DNA from: an uncultured Bacilli bacterium
GTDB taxonomy: Bacteria; Bacillota_I; Bacilli_A; RF39; UBA660
Length of the DNA stretch: 36,378 nt
NCBI GenBank assembly: GCA_947629255.1
Contig: CANRDF010000012.1
Span: forward strand, 1-36,378
Reading direction: 5' to 3'
The notes below the pieces were generated by a model that worked only from the letters and a program-made list of their open reading frames with translations, was not told where the DNA came from and did not search any database. A program made the position numbers and the translations under genes. Numbering within the stretch: the first letter of the stretch is position 1; every line of letters begins with the position of its first letter. Below are positions 14,442 through 22,483 of this stretch, in pieces.

Positions 14442-16583
14442 ATGAAACTGTTATTAAATTCTTCTATGGGCATGAACATTGTTTGGGACTTCGTAAACAC
14501 AGGAATTCAATCCGTCTTTTTATGGATTGATTCTGTAGTTTATTGGTTTGCATCACAATGCTATCAATTATTTATTAAATTAGCTGGTACAAAGATTTTT
14601 GAAGATAGCTTTTTTGCTAACTTTGCTAATCGAATTTATGTTATATTAGGTGTTTTCATGTTGTTTTATCTTGCCTATGCTTTACTTAATGCGATAGTAG
14701 ATCCTGAAAAATTAACAAAAGGTGATAAAGGCGTAGGAAAGATTGCTACTAATCTTATTGTGTCTTTGGTTATTTTAGGATTTTTACCTACAATATTTAG
14801 TTATGCTTATCGTTTGCAAAATTATATTTTAGCATCAAATGCGATAGGCTCATTAATTTTAGGAACACCTGTACAAGATGTTGATAGTGAAGATAATAGT
14901 GTAAATGATAATGAGATGTTAGCTTATGGAGATGTTTTGTCTTTCACTATATTAAATACGTTTTTAAATCCCGATAATATAAATTTTAATGTATCAGATG
15001 ATTACACTTGGTATAATTTTAAAAATGATGTTTTGGAATATGGGGATTATAGTGCAATGCCGAATATGGGCAAAGCTGTATCTACTGGTGTCAATGCTTT
15101 AAGTGGAGAGTATGCTGGTACTACGATGCGTATTGATTATAAAGTTGTAATTTCTACTGCAGCCGGTGTTTTTCTTATTTATGTTATGTTATCTTTTACT
15201 TTAGACTTGGGGGTACGAGTTGTTAAATTAGCTTTTTATCAATTAATTGCTCCAATACCAGTGATTATGAGAATTTTGCCAAGTAAGAAAAATACTTTTG
15301 ATAAATGGTTAAAACAAACGTTATCTGTATATTTTGAAGTTTTTGTTCGAGTAGCTATCATGTATATTGCTATTTATTTCATTAATACTATTGTCAATAA
15401 TAATACTTTAAAACAATTTTGGGAAGGTGGTTTACAAGGAAAACTTGCATTAGTTATTATTATCTTGGGTATTTTTGCTTTTGCTAAACAAGCACCAAAA
15501 ATGATTAGTGATTTATTAGGTATTGATACAGGAGGACTTAAACTTGGAATTAAAGATAAGTTAAAAGCGAGTGGATTCCTAGGAAATGCTATAAATAATG
15601 GAATTGGACGTGTCGTTGGTGCAACAACAGGTGCTGTTGGTGCTGGAATTTCTGGATTTGCAAATGGTGCAGGACCAGCTGGTTTCCTTTATGGTGCTGC
15701 GAATGGATGGAAAAATAAAGGGATGCAATTTAGTAAGCAACGTCAAGATATGTATTCTAAATTGACGGGTGACTATAAAGGAAAAGTTGGCTTGTTTGGT
15801 GGACAAAGTTTTGGTACCAAGATATTTAATCGTATGGGTGGTTTAGCATCAGAAATAGCTATAGATCAAAGAACAGCTGAAATTAAAGCTTATGAGGATA
15901 AGAGGATAAAGGGTGAAAGAGAAGCATATAATGAACAAATTAATGCATTAAAAAATCAATATTCACAAGAAAAATCTGCTTATGATGCAGAAACTCAAAA
16001 TCTTTTAAGTAATTTAACAAAAAAATATAATGATAATGAATCAAGGTTTAATGCAAATAATAGTAGTCAACTTGCTTCATTGACGAAAAAACGTGATCAA
16101 GAAGAAGCTGAATTTAATAGAAATAGAGATTTGAAAATAGCTAATTTAAGAAAAGCACAGGCTTCTACTGGTAGATCTAATCGACAAGAATATTACAAGT
16201 TAGAAAATGAAATTTTAGATTTACAAAAATCTCAATATGAAAATACTTCTTTAGATAATCAAATTAACGGATTAAGAAATGCTAGTTATGCTGCTACTTC
16301 TGAAGGTCAAGAATTGCAACGTCAAATTGAGGGAGCAAGAAATAGAGTATACGTAAATGATGAATTACAACGTCAAATAGATAATTCTATATTTGATGAG
16401 GATGCGATTAGATCACGAATTAAGGAAGAGAAAGAATTAATTAATGATCTTGAATCTAAAAAGTATCATGCTAATGTAAAAATAGCTAATAGATTAGGTG
16501 AAATGAAAGCAACTAAGCAACAACAAGAGGCATTTGATAAAGTATTGAAAGACTATGTAGCTAAAAGTAACAATAATAAATAG
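14442..16583 (+). CDS. VirB6/TrbL-like channel protein with coiled-coil tail
   Basis: 713 aa. VirB6/TrbL proteins form the inner-membrane channel of type IV secretion systems. Residues 1-365 hold about six or seven helices, including DLGVRVVKLAFYQLIAPIPV and the conserved end KQAPKMISDLLG. Residues 380-425 are a Gly/Ala-rich stretch (GAVGAGISGFANGAGPAG). From about 478 to 705 the protein is hydrophilic, rich in Gln, Lys and Glu, and predicted coiled coil; it is likely cytoplasmic and may contact the ATPase. AGGAGG lies before the ATG, 13 nt after paralogue 6. The next gene starts 15 nt later, so 13316-19253 is probably one operon. Confidence 0.85.
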   Translation: MKLLLNSSMGMNIVWDFVNTGIQSVFLWIDSVVYWFASQCYQLFIKLAGTKIFEDSFFANFANRIYVILGVFMLFYLAYALLNAIVDPEKLTKGDKGVGKIATNLIVSLVILGFLPTIFSYAYRLQNYILASNAIGSLILGTPVQDVDSEDNSVNDNEMLAYGDVLSFTILNTFLNPDNINFNVSDDYTWYNFKNDVLEYGDYSAMPNMGKAVSTGVNALSGEYAGTTMRIDYKVVISTAAGVFLIYVMLSFTLDLGVRVVKLAFYQLIAPIPVIMRILPSKKNTFDKWLKQTLSVYFEVFVRVAIMYIAIYFINTIVNNNTLKQFWEGGLQGKLALVIIILGIFAFAKQAPKMISDLLGIDTGGLKLGIKDKLKASGFLGNAINNGIGRVVGATTGAVGAGISGFANGAGPAGFLYGAANGWKNKGMQFSKQRQDMYSKLTGDYKGKVGLFGGQSFGTKIFNRMGGLASEIAIDQRTAEIKAYEDKRIKGEREAYNEQINALKNQYSQEKSAYDAETQNLLSNLTKKYNDNESRFNANNSSQLASLTKKRDQEEAEFNRNRDLKIANLRKAQASTGRSNRQEYYKLENEILDLQKSQYENTSLDNQINGLRNASYAATSEGQELQRQIEGARNRVYVNDELQRQIDNSIFDEDAIRSRIKEEKELINDLESKKYHANVKIANRLGEMKATKQQQEAFDKVLKDYVAKSNNNK

Positions 16584-16598
16584 AAAGAGGGTTAAAGA

Positions 16599-16919
16599 AT
16601 GGAAGGAAATGGACAGACTTATTTGATACCAGCAAATACAAAGAAATCTAAATTGATATTAGGTTTCTTTACACCCATTGATTTAGGAATTTTTGGTGTT
16701 GGAGTACTTATTACAGTCACTATGTTATTCTTATTTCAAGGAATGTCTTTTCAAACGGCACTTATAGTTTTAATGCCTGCTTTAATTTCGGGATTTTTAG
16801 TTATCCCTGTACCAAATTACCATAATGTGTTACAATTATTAACGAATATAATCACATTCCTGATGAATAGAAAGAGGTATTATTGGAAAGGCTGGTGTAT
16901 TAAAGATGGCGAAAAATAA
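16599..16919 (+). CDS. PrgI/VirB3-like membrane protein
   Basis: 106 aa. Two hydrophobic helices (about 25-45 and 50-72) lie between a short N-terminus with TYLIPANTKKSKLILGFFTP and a C-terminal MNRKRYYWKGWC, the typical arrangement of PrgI proteins encoded just before VirB4 in Gram-positive conjugation clusters. The family is thought to link the ATPase to the membrane channel. AGAGGG precedes the ATG. Its 3' end overlaps the next gene by 14 nt, which implies coupled translation. Confidence 0.85.
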   Translation: MEGNGQTYLIPANTKKSKLILGFFTPIDLGIFGVGVLITVTMLFLFQGMSFQTALIVLMPALISGFLVIPVPNYHNVLQLLTNIITFLMNRKRYYWKGWCIKDGEK

Positions 16920-17472
16920 AGAAGAGTTATCAAGTAAATGGAGTGAAGATTGGGTACCACTTAAAAATATTATGAATGGTATGATTCAACTTGAAAATGG
17001 AGAATATGTAACAGGAATAAAAATTTCACCAAGAAATATTTTTATTCTAGATGCTGCGACAAGAGATAATGTGATTTATCAGTTACAAAATTTCTATAAT
17101 GCCATTAATTTTGAATTTTGGTTAGTTGTTGCTGATCGACCTGTAGATATTAATGTGTATTTATCACAGTTACAAATTCTTTATAATGAGGCGAGAAATG
17201 CTGTGACAAGAAAGTTAATTGCACAAGATATTAATAAAGCAAACATGTTTATGAGTGCTGAATACAACGTTGTTGATACAGAATATTATATTTTGTTTAA
17301 AGAAAAGAAAATGGATGTGATTCAAAAAAGATTACATACCATGATTAGTAATTTAGCCAATTGTGGATTAAATAGTCAACAAACAAGTAATAATGACTTA
17401 AGAGTTATATTAGATAATTTCTTTAATGGTGGTGCGGCCACGACTTTTAGTGGGATGGTGAGTCCAAGATGA
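16906..17472 (+). CDS. TraC-like N-terminal part of a VirB4 ATPase (separate polypeptide)
   Basis: 188 aa, soluble. It matches the N-terminal region that elsewhere is either fused to VirB4/TraC ATPases or made as a separate TraC-like protein: WVPLKNIMNGMIQLENG opens the domain and YYILFKEKKMD closes the mixed alpha/beta part. There is no nucleotide-binding motif. The stop overlaps the start of the ATPase gene as ATGA, so the two are translationally coupled and likely act as one unit. It could instead be a broken VirB4, but the clean overlap and intact frames argue for a genuine two-gene arrangement. Confidence 0.8.
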   Translation: MAKNKEELSSKWSEDWVPLKNIMNGMIQLENGEYVTGIKISPRNIFILDAATRDNVIYQLQNFYNAINFEFWLVVADRPVDINVYLSQLQILYNEARNAVTRKLIAQDINKANMFMSAEYNVVDTEYYILFKEKKMDVIQKRLHTMISNLANCGLNSQQTSNNDLRVILDNFFNGGAATTFSGMVSPR

Positions 17473-19253
17473 ATATAAAAGCTCAAATAGCTCCAAAGGG
17501 AGTTGAATTTAAAGCAACTGAATTTATTATGAGTGGTAAATATTGTACTATTTTAACTATTGTGAGTTACCCTAAGTTTATTCAACAAGGGTATTTAGCA
17601 AATTTAACGAATTTATCAGGTATTAAAGTTGTTGCTAAACATATTCCGATTGAACTTACAACTTTACAAAGAATGATTAATAAAGAGATTGCTGATTTAA
17701 AATTACGATATCAAACTGAAAGAGATAAAACGATTCAAGAAAGAATACGTCAAGATTACGAATCTTTAGAGCAATTTATTTCGATGTTAGTCGCAACTCA
17801 AGCAAGAATATTTGATTTCCAATTACATATTATTATTTCTGCTGATACCAAAGATGAAATGGAAGGAAGAAAGATGCAAGTTCGAAACTATTTGGATGCT
17901 CTAGGTATGAGAGGAATTCCTTTGATGTTTGAACAAGAAAAAGTTTTAAAATCGATGATTCCAATTTTTCCTAAACAAGATATTGAAGATAGAGTTGGCG
18001 CTCCAATTCCATCTGTTACCATTGCGGCGATGTATCCATTTATCTTTGATAGTATTAAAGATCCAGGCAATAGTACTTTATTAGGAGTTGATTTCTCTGG
18101 TGGAGTCATTCTATTTAATCAGTTCTTATATCAAATTAAGAAAGAAAATAATCGAAATAATGCGAATATGATTATACTTGGTACTTCTGGTTCTGGTAAA
18201 TCAACGGTTGCTAAACTTCTTCTTCGAAGTCATATTCGAAATGAATATAAACTTGTTTGTATTGATCCAGAAGGTGAGCTTGAAGAAATGGCACGTTCGA
18301 TGGGTGGAGATTTCTTAGACCTTGGAAAAGGTGGGGAATTTGGAATGGTAAACCCTCTAGAAGTTGTTATTGATGCTGATGAAGAAGAAATTAATCAAGG
18401 ACTTGGATATACCGTTTTAACAAGAACGATTCAACAATTAAAAGCATTTATGAAATATTATAATCCTGATATTGAAGAAGATGTTTTAACTATGTTTAGT
18501 GAAGTCGTACAAGATACCTATAAACGTTATAAAATTGATTTTGATACGGATTATACAAAATTTACAAGTGCTGATTATCCAACATTTGATGATGTATATG
18601 CAACGATTAAAGGTCGATTATTATCCATGACTGAAAAAACACATGAAAAAGATGTTATGGAAAGATTAGAACTTAAGATTCGCCCATTAGTCAAAGAATT
18701 ACGTTATTATTTTACGGGACATACAACCTTAAATATTCAAAGTGATTTTATTGTATTTAATATTAAAGAACTTATGAATGCAGATGAAAATGTTAGAAAT
18801 GCTTTATTCTTTAATATCTTAAAATATGCTTGGGGCTTATGCTTAGATCCATCTGTAAACACTGTTATGTGTGTAGATGAAGCGCATGTTTTATTATCAA
18901 CAAGAAATGAACTTGGAGCAGAATTCTTAGCTCAAATTCAACGTCGTAGTAGAAAATACAATACAGGAACTATTATTATTACTCAACAGCCAACAGACTT
19001 TGCGGCTCCAAATGTGATTGTTCATGGAAAAGCTATTTTTGATAATGCTGCTTATTATTTAGTCATGAATTTGAAGAAACAAGCAGTAGATGATTTAGGA
19101 CAGTTAATTGATTTAAATGATAGTGAGAAAGATAGTATTAAATATTATAATCAAGGAGAAGCTCTGTTTGTTTGTGGAAATCGAAGGATGAGAATTAATG
19201 TGATTGCTACTCAAGAAGAATTAGATTCCTTTGGTTCTGGTGGAGGATTATAA
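17469..19253 (+). CDS. VirB4/TraE-family secretion ATPase
   Basis: 594 aa. VirB4 ATPases power assembly and transport in every type IV secretion system. Walker A is GTSGSGKST (residues 238-246) and Walker B is VMCVDEAHVLLS (around 465). LAQIQRRSRKYNTG and IIITQQPTD follow, as in VirB4/TraC/HerA-like ATPases. The first 200 residues are the alpha/beta N-domain; the most N-terminal piece is in the preceding gene. GGTGAG lies upstream within the previous gene. It is the last gene of the locus and is followed by a strong terminator. No VirD4 coupling ATPase or relaxase follows. Confidence 0.92.
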   Translation: MNIKAQIAPKGVEFKATEFIMSGKYCTILTIVSYPKFIQQGYLANLTNLSGIKVVAKHIPIELTTLQRMINKEIADLKLRYQTERDKTIQERIRQDYESLEQFISMLVATQARIFDFQLHIIISADTKDEMEGRKMQVRNYLDALGMRGIPLMFEQEKVLKSMIPIFPKQDIEDRVGAPIPSVTIAAMYPFIFDSIKDPGNSTLLGVDFSGGVILFNQFLYQIKKENNRNNANMIILGTSGSGKSTVAKLLLRSHIRNEYKLVCIDPEGELEEMARSMGGDFLDLGKGGEFGMVNPLEVVIDADEEEINQGLGYTVLTRTIQQLKAFMKYYNPDIEEDVLTMFSEVVQDTYKRYKIDFDTDYTKFTSADYPTFDDVYATIKGRLLSMTEKTHEKDVMERLELKIRPLVKELRYYFTGHTTLNIQSDFIVFNIKELMNADENVRNALFFNILKYAWGLCLDPSVNTVMCVDEAHVLLSTRNELGAEFLAQIQRRSRKYNTGTIIITQQPTDFAAPNVIVHGKAIFDNAAYYLVMNLKKQAVDDLGQLIDLNDSEKDSIKYYNQGEALFVCGNRRMRINVIATQEELDSFGSGGGL

Positions 19254-19254
19254 T

Positions 19255-19288
19255 AAAAGAGATTTCAAAAATGTGAAATCTCTTTTTT
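19255..19288 (+). terminator. terminator of the secretion-like operon
   Basis: A 13-bp stem AAAAGAGATTTCA/TGAAATCTCTTTT with a 6-nt loop and a T run, directly after the VirB4 stop. Confidence 0.92.
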
Positions 19289-19322
19289 GGATTTAAGAAT
19301 AAAGGAATGAGAGGTTAAGTTT

Positions 19323-20372
19323 TTATGGAGTTTCAGTGGCTGGGCTTAATTTTTTAACAGTTAAGAAGGCATTGGATACGTCAATTGCATCTGTTCCACT
19401 TGATTCAGCAGCAAGGTCTATGGTTTGACCAGCAGTTAAAGGTAAAATTGTTGTTCCTGTAAATGTTCCCCCTGTGGTAGTTGTTAGATCTTTTGTGGTA
19501 TTTGTTGCTGTGATTTCCGTAGTCCCATCGGTTCTTGCATAGACCTCGATTGTTGCGTCTGTAGTTACAGGCGCGACATCTAAACTATATGTTACTTCAT
19601 AATTCCCATCTTCTGGAACTGTAAGAGCATTTGCGGTACCTGTGACTCCAACATTTGTCATATCATTGGCAAGAGCGACTTGAACTGGGGTTGCAGCTGT
19701 TGTTGTTGCCACAGATTGAGTTTCATTTTGATAAAGACCACCGTAGGCTGCTAGTCCTCCACCTGCAGGCCCTGTAGGTCCAGTAGCACCTTGAGGAATT
19801 GTGAAGGCAACTTCATACGTTCCATCTGTTCCTGTGATATCTACTTCAGGAGGATTATCTGGTCCAGTTGCTGTTACTGCTCCTGCTGTAATGATTGGAG
19901 CCGGTCCTGTAGGCCCTGTTGGACCCGTTGGCCCTGTGGGACCTGTAGGTCCTTCTGCACCAGGAGTTCCAGCAATACCTTGTAATCCTTGAGGACCGAT
20001 TGGTCCTGTAGCTCCAGTTGGTCCCGTAGGTCCCGTTGGACCAGTAGCTCCTATGGTACCAGCAGTTCCAGGTAACCCTTGAGGTCCTGTTGGACCTGTC
20101 GCACCCGTTGGACCAGTCGCTCCTGCAGGAATGACAAAATTTAAAATAGCATTTTGACTTGTTCCCGCATTTATGACAGAAGGTTCACTTCCAGGTAATC
20201 CTTGGGTTGTCGTACCAATGGTAATGGTTGCAGGTCCTTGAGGCCCTGTAGGCCCTGTAGGCCCTGTAGGTCCTACGATGTTGCGACCAGAACAACAACA
20301 TCCTTGTCTAAATGAGTTTTGTTGATAATTTTTGACATAATTATATGCTTTTTGATATTCACAACTATTCAT
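19323..20372 (-). CDS. collagen-like spore-surface (BclA-like) protein
   Basis: 349 aa. Gly-X-Y tracts, mostly GPT, GAT and GPQ, make up much of residues 34-210 and should form a collagen-like triple helix. The N-terminal 33 residues are Tyr/Asn/Gln-rich and contain a CCC triplet. Two non-collagen inserts share a pattern (each ends in [12 protein letters not shown] or [12 protein letters not shown]). The last 130 residues (from [10 protein letters not shown]) are Thr-rich and predicted beta-sandwich, like the C-terminal trimerisation domain of BclA exosporium proteins. No signal peptide is present, as expected for a protein made in the mother cell. AGAAGGGAG precedes the ATG. A SigK-like promoter upstream supports spore-coat or exosporium expression, which is inferred. 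Confidence 0.85.
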   Translation of the reverse strand: MNSCEYQKAYNYVKNYQQNSFRQGCCCSGRNIVGPTGPTGPTGPQGPATITIGTTTQGLPGSEPSVINAGTSQNAILNFVIPAGATGPTGATGPTGPQGLPGTAGTIGATGPTGPTGPTGATGPIGPQGLQGIAGTPGAEGPTGPTGPTGPTGPTGPAPIITAGAVTATGPDNPPEVDITGTDGTYEVAFTIPQGATGPTGPAGGGLAAYGGLYQNETQSVATTTAATPVQVALANDMTNVGVTGTANALTVPEDGNYEVTYSLDVAPVTTDATIEVYARTDGTTEITATNTTKDLTTTTGGTFTGTTILPLTAGQTIDLAAESSGTDAIDVSNAFLTVKKLSPATETP

Positions 20373-20392
20373 ATTTTTTCTCCCTTCTAGTG

Positions 20393-20420
20393 TAAATTAT
20401 GAAAAAATACAAATTTTGTT
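20393..20420 (-). promoter_or_regulatory. SigK-like promoter of the collagen-like gene
   Basis: On the minus strand AACA, a 15-nt spacer and CATAATTTA match the SigK pattern (AC, 16 nt, CATAnnnTA) known from Bacillus. The -10 lies 21 nt before the ATG. SigK drives late mother-cell coat and exosporium genes, which fits the product. Confidence 0.55.
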
Positions 20421-20458
20421 TGTACTCTTGTCACATTTTAAAAATTTTCGCATAGATT

Positions 20459-21340
20459 TTATACGAAAATGAGAAAAATGATACTAAAAAAAACTTGTTT
20501 TATTCTTCCTTTTAAAAATTCTTGATAAGAAATGGGTGTATCACTTAAAATACCTTTTATTTGTAAATGAATGGAAAGTCCTCCAAAACTGACAAAGAGA
20601 ATAGTCATAAGTTCCTTTATTTTTAAGGAATAAGAAATAGTTGTTAAACTATGAAGACCTTGACTTACTTCTAAAATACCAGATATAAGTGGAATTTGAT
20701 TGGGATTTAAAAGGGTATTTAAAATAAAGAAAAGAGTAACAGATCCTAAAATAAACATTAATGTATTCATCGCGTGATTGATACTATTTGATAAAAAGAT
20801 TCCAAAATTTTGTTTTTGTTTTGATGGAGATAATTTCGTGATTTGTGTTTTTGGAGGATTTAAAATACCTATTAAGATATTTACACAATAGGGGAGAAAA
20901 AAGAGTTTCCAAATGATTCTAGTGTTTCCTTGAAATAAAACATTTAGCATTGTGTAATAAAATAATGGATTTGTAAAAAATGAAAAAGATAGAATATGAG
21001 ATGCTTCTTCTTTTGTTAAAACTTGTTCTAAATATAAATTTTTAATCATATAAGCATTTGATGGAGTTCCTGAAAAACAAGAAATAAAAAAGGCAAATGC
21101 TCCACTTGGAGAAGTATGAAATATTTTAGAAAAAAGAGGTCCAAAATATTTACAAAAAAATTCTGGTAAATCAAAAAAAATAAGGAAATCACATAAAATC
21201 ATCATTGGAAATAAGGAAGGAAAAAGTTTTGTGATAAATAATTCGCAGCTATTCATGATGGCTGCTTGAACTTCTTGATTTTGATAAAATATCAAAAAGG
21301 TAAATAAAAATAATAAAAAGATAGGAATATTTTTTTTCAT
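20459..21340 (-). CDS. ylbJ: YlbJ-like sporulation integral membrane protein
   Basis: About 293 aa with some seven membrane helices and the nucleoside-recognition (Gate) domain. The signature FSGTPSNAYMIKNLYL and the following KEEASHILSFSFFTNPLF match YlbJ, which is needed for spore formation in Bacillus. The usual protein is about 400 aa, so this one is short, mostly in the central region. Start choice is uncertain: ATG 21340 lacks a ribosome-binding site, and an in-frame TTG lies at 21367. It is divergent from the SepM/YlbL gene; in Bacillus ylbJ and ylbL are also close neighbours, which supports both calls. Confidence 0.82.
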   Translation of the reverse strand: MKKNIPIFLLFLFTFLIFYQNQEVQAAIMNSCELFITKLFPSLFPMMILCDFLIFFDLPEFFCKYFGPLFSKIFHTSPSGAFAFFISCFSGTPSNAYMIKNLYLEQVLTKEEASHILSFSFFTNPLFYYTMLNVLFQGNTRIIWKLFFLPYCVNILIGILNPPKTQITKLSPSKQKQNFGIFLSNSINHAMNTLMFILGSVTLFFILNTLLNPNQIPLISGILEVSQGLHSLTTISYSLKIKELMTILFVSFGGLSIHLQIKGILSDTPISYQEFLKGRIKQVFFSIIFLIFV

Positions 21341-21394
21341 ACTATATTTTATCAGTTCTATTGTCAAATTATGTAAAAAATAGATGATTTTGTA

Positions 21395-21421
21395 TTGAAA
21401 GTGTTTCTTTTTTGATACAAT
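21395..21421 (+). promoter_or_regulatory. promoter of the SepM-like protease
   Basis: TTGAAA, a 15-nt spacer and TACAAT, with an extended TGA before the -10. The predicted start is about 15 nt before the ATG at 21443. Confidence 0.55.
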
Positions 21422-21442
21422 AAATTATGGAGGATATAAAAC

Positions 21443-22438
21443 ATGTGGGAAAAAATTAAACAATTTTGGAAAGAAAACTATAAATTTTTAATCGTATTAC
21501 TCATCATTTTTGTTGTATTTCAATACGAATTACCTTTTAAGATCTATACACCAGGAGGAATGGTTGATTTAGGTTCAAGAGTAAGTGTTGAAAATGGATA
21601 TTCATCAGAAGGAGAACTTGGCATGGCTTATGTAACGATGGTGAGAGGAAGTCTTCCGTTTCTTGCCTTATCCTATGTCATTCCTGATTGGGATATTGTT
21701 CCTGTTTCCGAGCTTACTTTGGATCATGAAACTTTTGAAGAACGGTTTGAAGCTGATAAAATTGCGACTCAACAATCCATTGATGCGGCGATTATTTCTT
21801 CTTTCACTTTGGCTGGAAAAGAAGTCTCTATCGAAAAAGAACTTGTTCATGTTACATATATAGATGAAAGAGCTAAAAGCGATATTAAGTTATTTGATAT
21901 TGTGTTAAGTGTAGATGGGAAAGAAATCAAAAGTACGGATGAATTAAGAAGTATTGTGGAAAGTCATAAAGAAAAAGATTTGATTCCTATTCGAGTACTG
22001 CGAGATGGAAAAGAAGTGGATACGACAGCTGAAGTCTTTTTATTAGATGGTGTGTCTAAAATTGGAATTTCCATGACAGTGACTTATGAGTATGAAGAGT
22101 CTCCAAAAGCAAGTATTAAAATGAAATCTAGTGAATCTGGCCCATCTGGGGGGCTAATGATGGCTTTATCTTTATATAATTCATTAGTAGAAGAAGATAT
22201 TACTAAGGGCAAAAAAATTATTGGAACAGGAACTATTTCGATTGATGGAAGTGTTGGTGAAATTGGTGGAATTCGGTATAAATTAATTGGAGCCGTGAAT
22301 CAAAAAGCTGATGTTTTCTTGGTGCCTGAAGCCAATTATGAAGAAGCTGTAGATGTGAAAAATGAAAAAGGTTATGATATTCGTCTTATTTCTGTATCAA
22401 CGTTAGAAGAGGCTGTGAAAGAATTAAAAAGTCTTTGA
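21443..22438 (+). CDS. sepM: SepM/YlbL-family PDZ-Lon serine protease
   Basis: 331 aa, membrane-anchored and extracytoplasmic. One N-terminal helix (about 13-31) is followed by a region ending in a PDZ-like domain (about 130-205, with IKLFDIVLSVDGKEI). The C-terminal Lon-type proteolytic domain has SGPSGGLMMALS with the catalytic Ser and GGIRYKLIGA with the catalytic Lys. SepM processes a peptide signal in streptococci; Bacillus YlbL has been linked to cell-division control. GGAGG precedes the ATG. It lies between ylbJ and sigG, but nothing shows that it is sporulation-specific. Confidence 0.92.
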   Translation: MWEKIKQFWKENYKFLIVLLIIFVVFQYELPFKIYTPGGMVDLGSRVSVENGYSSEGELGMAYVTMVRGSLPFLALSYVIPDWDIVPVSELTLDHETFEERFEADKIATQQSIDAAIISSFTLAGKEVSIEKELVHVTYIDERAKSDIKLFDIVLSVDGKEIKSTDELRSIVESHKEKDLIPIRVLRDGKEVDTTAEVFLLDGVSKIGISMTVTYEYEESPKASIKMKSSESGPSGGLMMALSLYNSLVEEDITKGKKIIGTGTISIDGSVGEIGGIRYKLIGAVNQKADVFLVPEANYEEAVDVKNEKGYDIRLISVSTLEEAVKELKSL

Positions 22439-22483
22439 TGTATAAAAAGTGATTGTTTTTACCATAAATAATGTGGTGAGAAT

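Noticed and set aside
17400-17480. Programmed frameshift joining the two VirB4 frames
   Set aside because: No slippery heptamer is seen; a plain ATGA overlap with GGTGAG upstream explains translation of the second gene.
8682-19253. Conjugative transposon or integrative element
   Set aside because: No relaxase, coupling protein, integrase, excisionase or flanking att repeats could be found, and both ends are sharply bounded by normal chromosomal genes.
19791-19992. Plus-strand open frames inside the collagen-like gene
   Set aside because: They are mirror images of the GPT repeats on the minus strand, with Gly/Pro/Val or Cys/Arg-rich translations and no ribosome-binding site.
19900-20270. Regular repeats that look like a CRISPR array
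   Set aside because: They are codon-periodic 9-nt collagen units within one reading frame, not direct repeats separated by unique spacers.
22430-22483. SigF-type promoter before sigG
   Set aside because: GTATA is present but no GGnnAnAnT-type -10 box lies at the right distance, so I did not annotate it.
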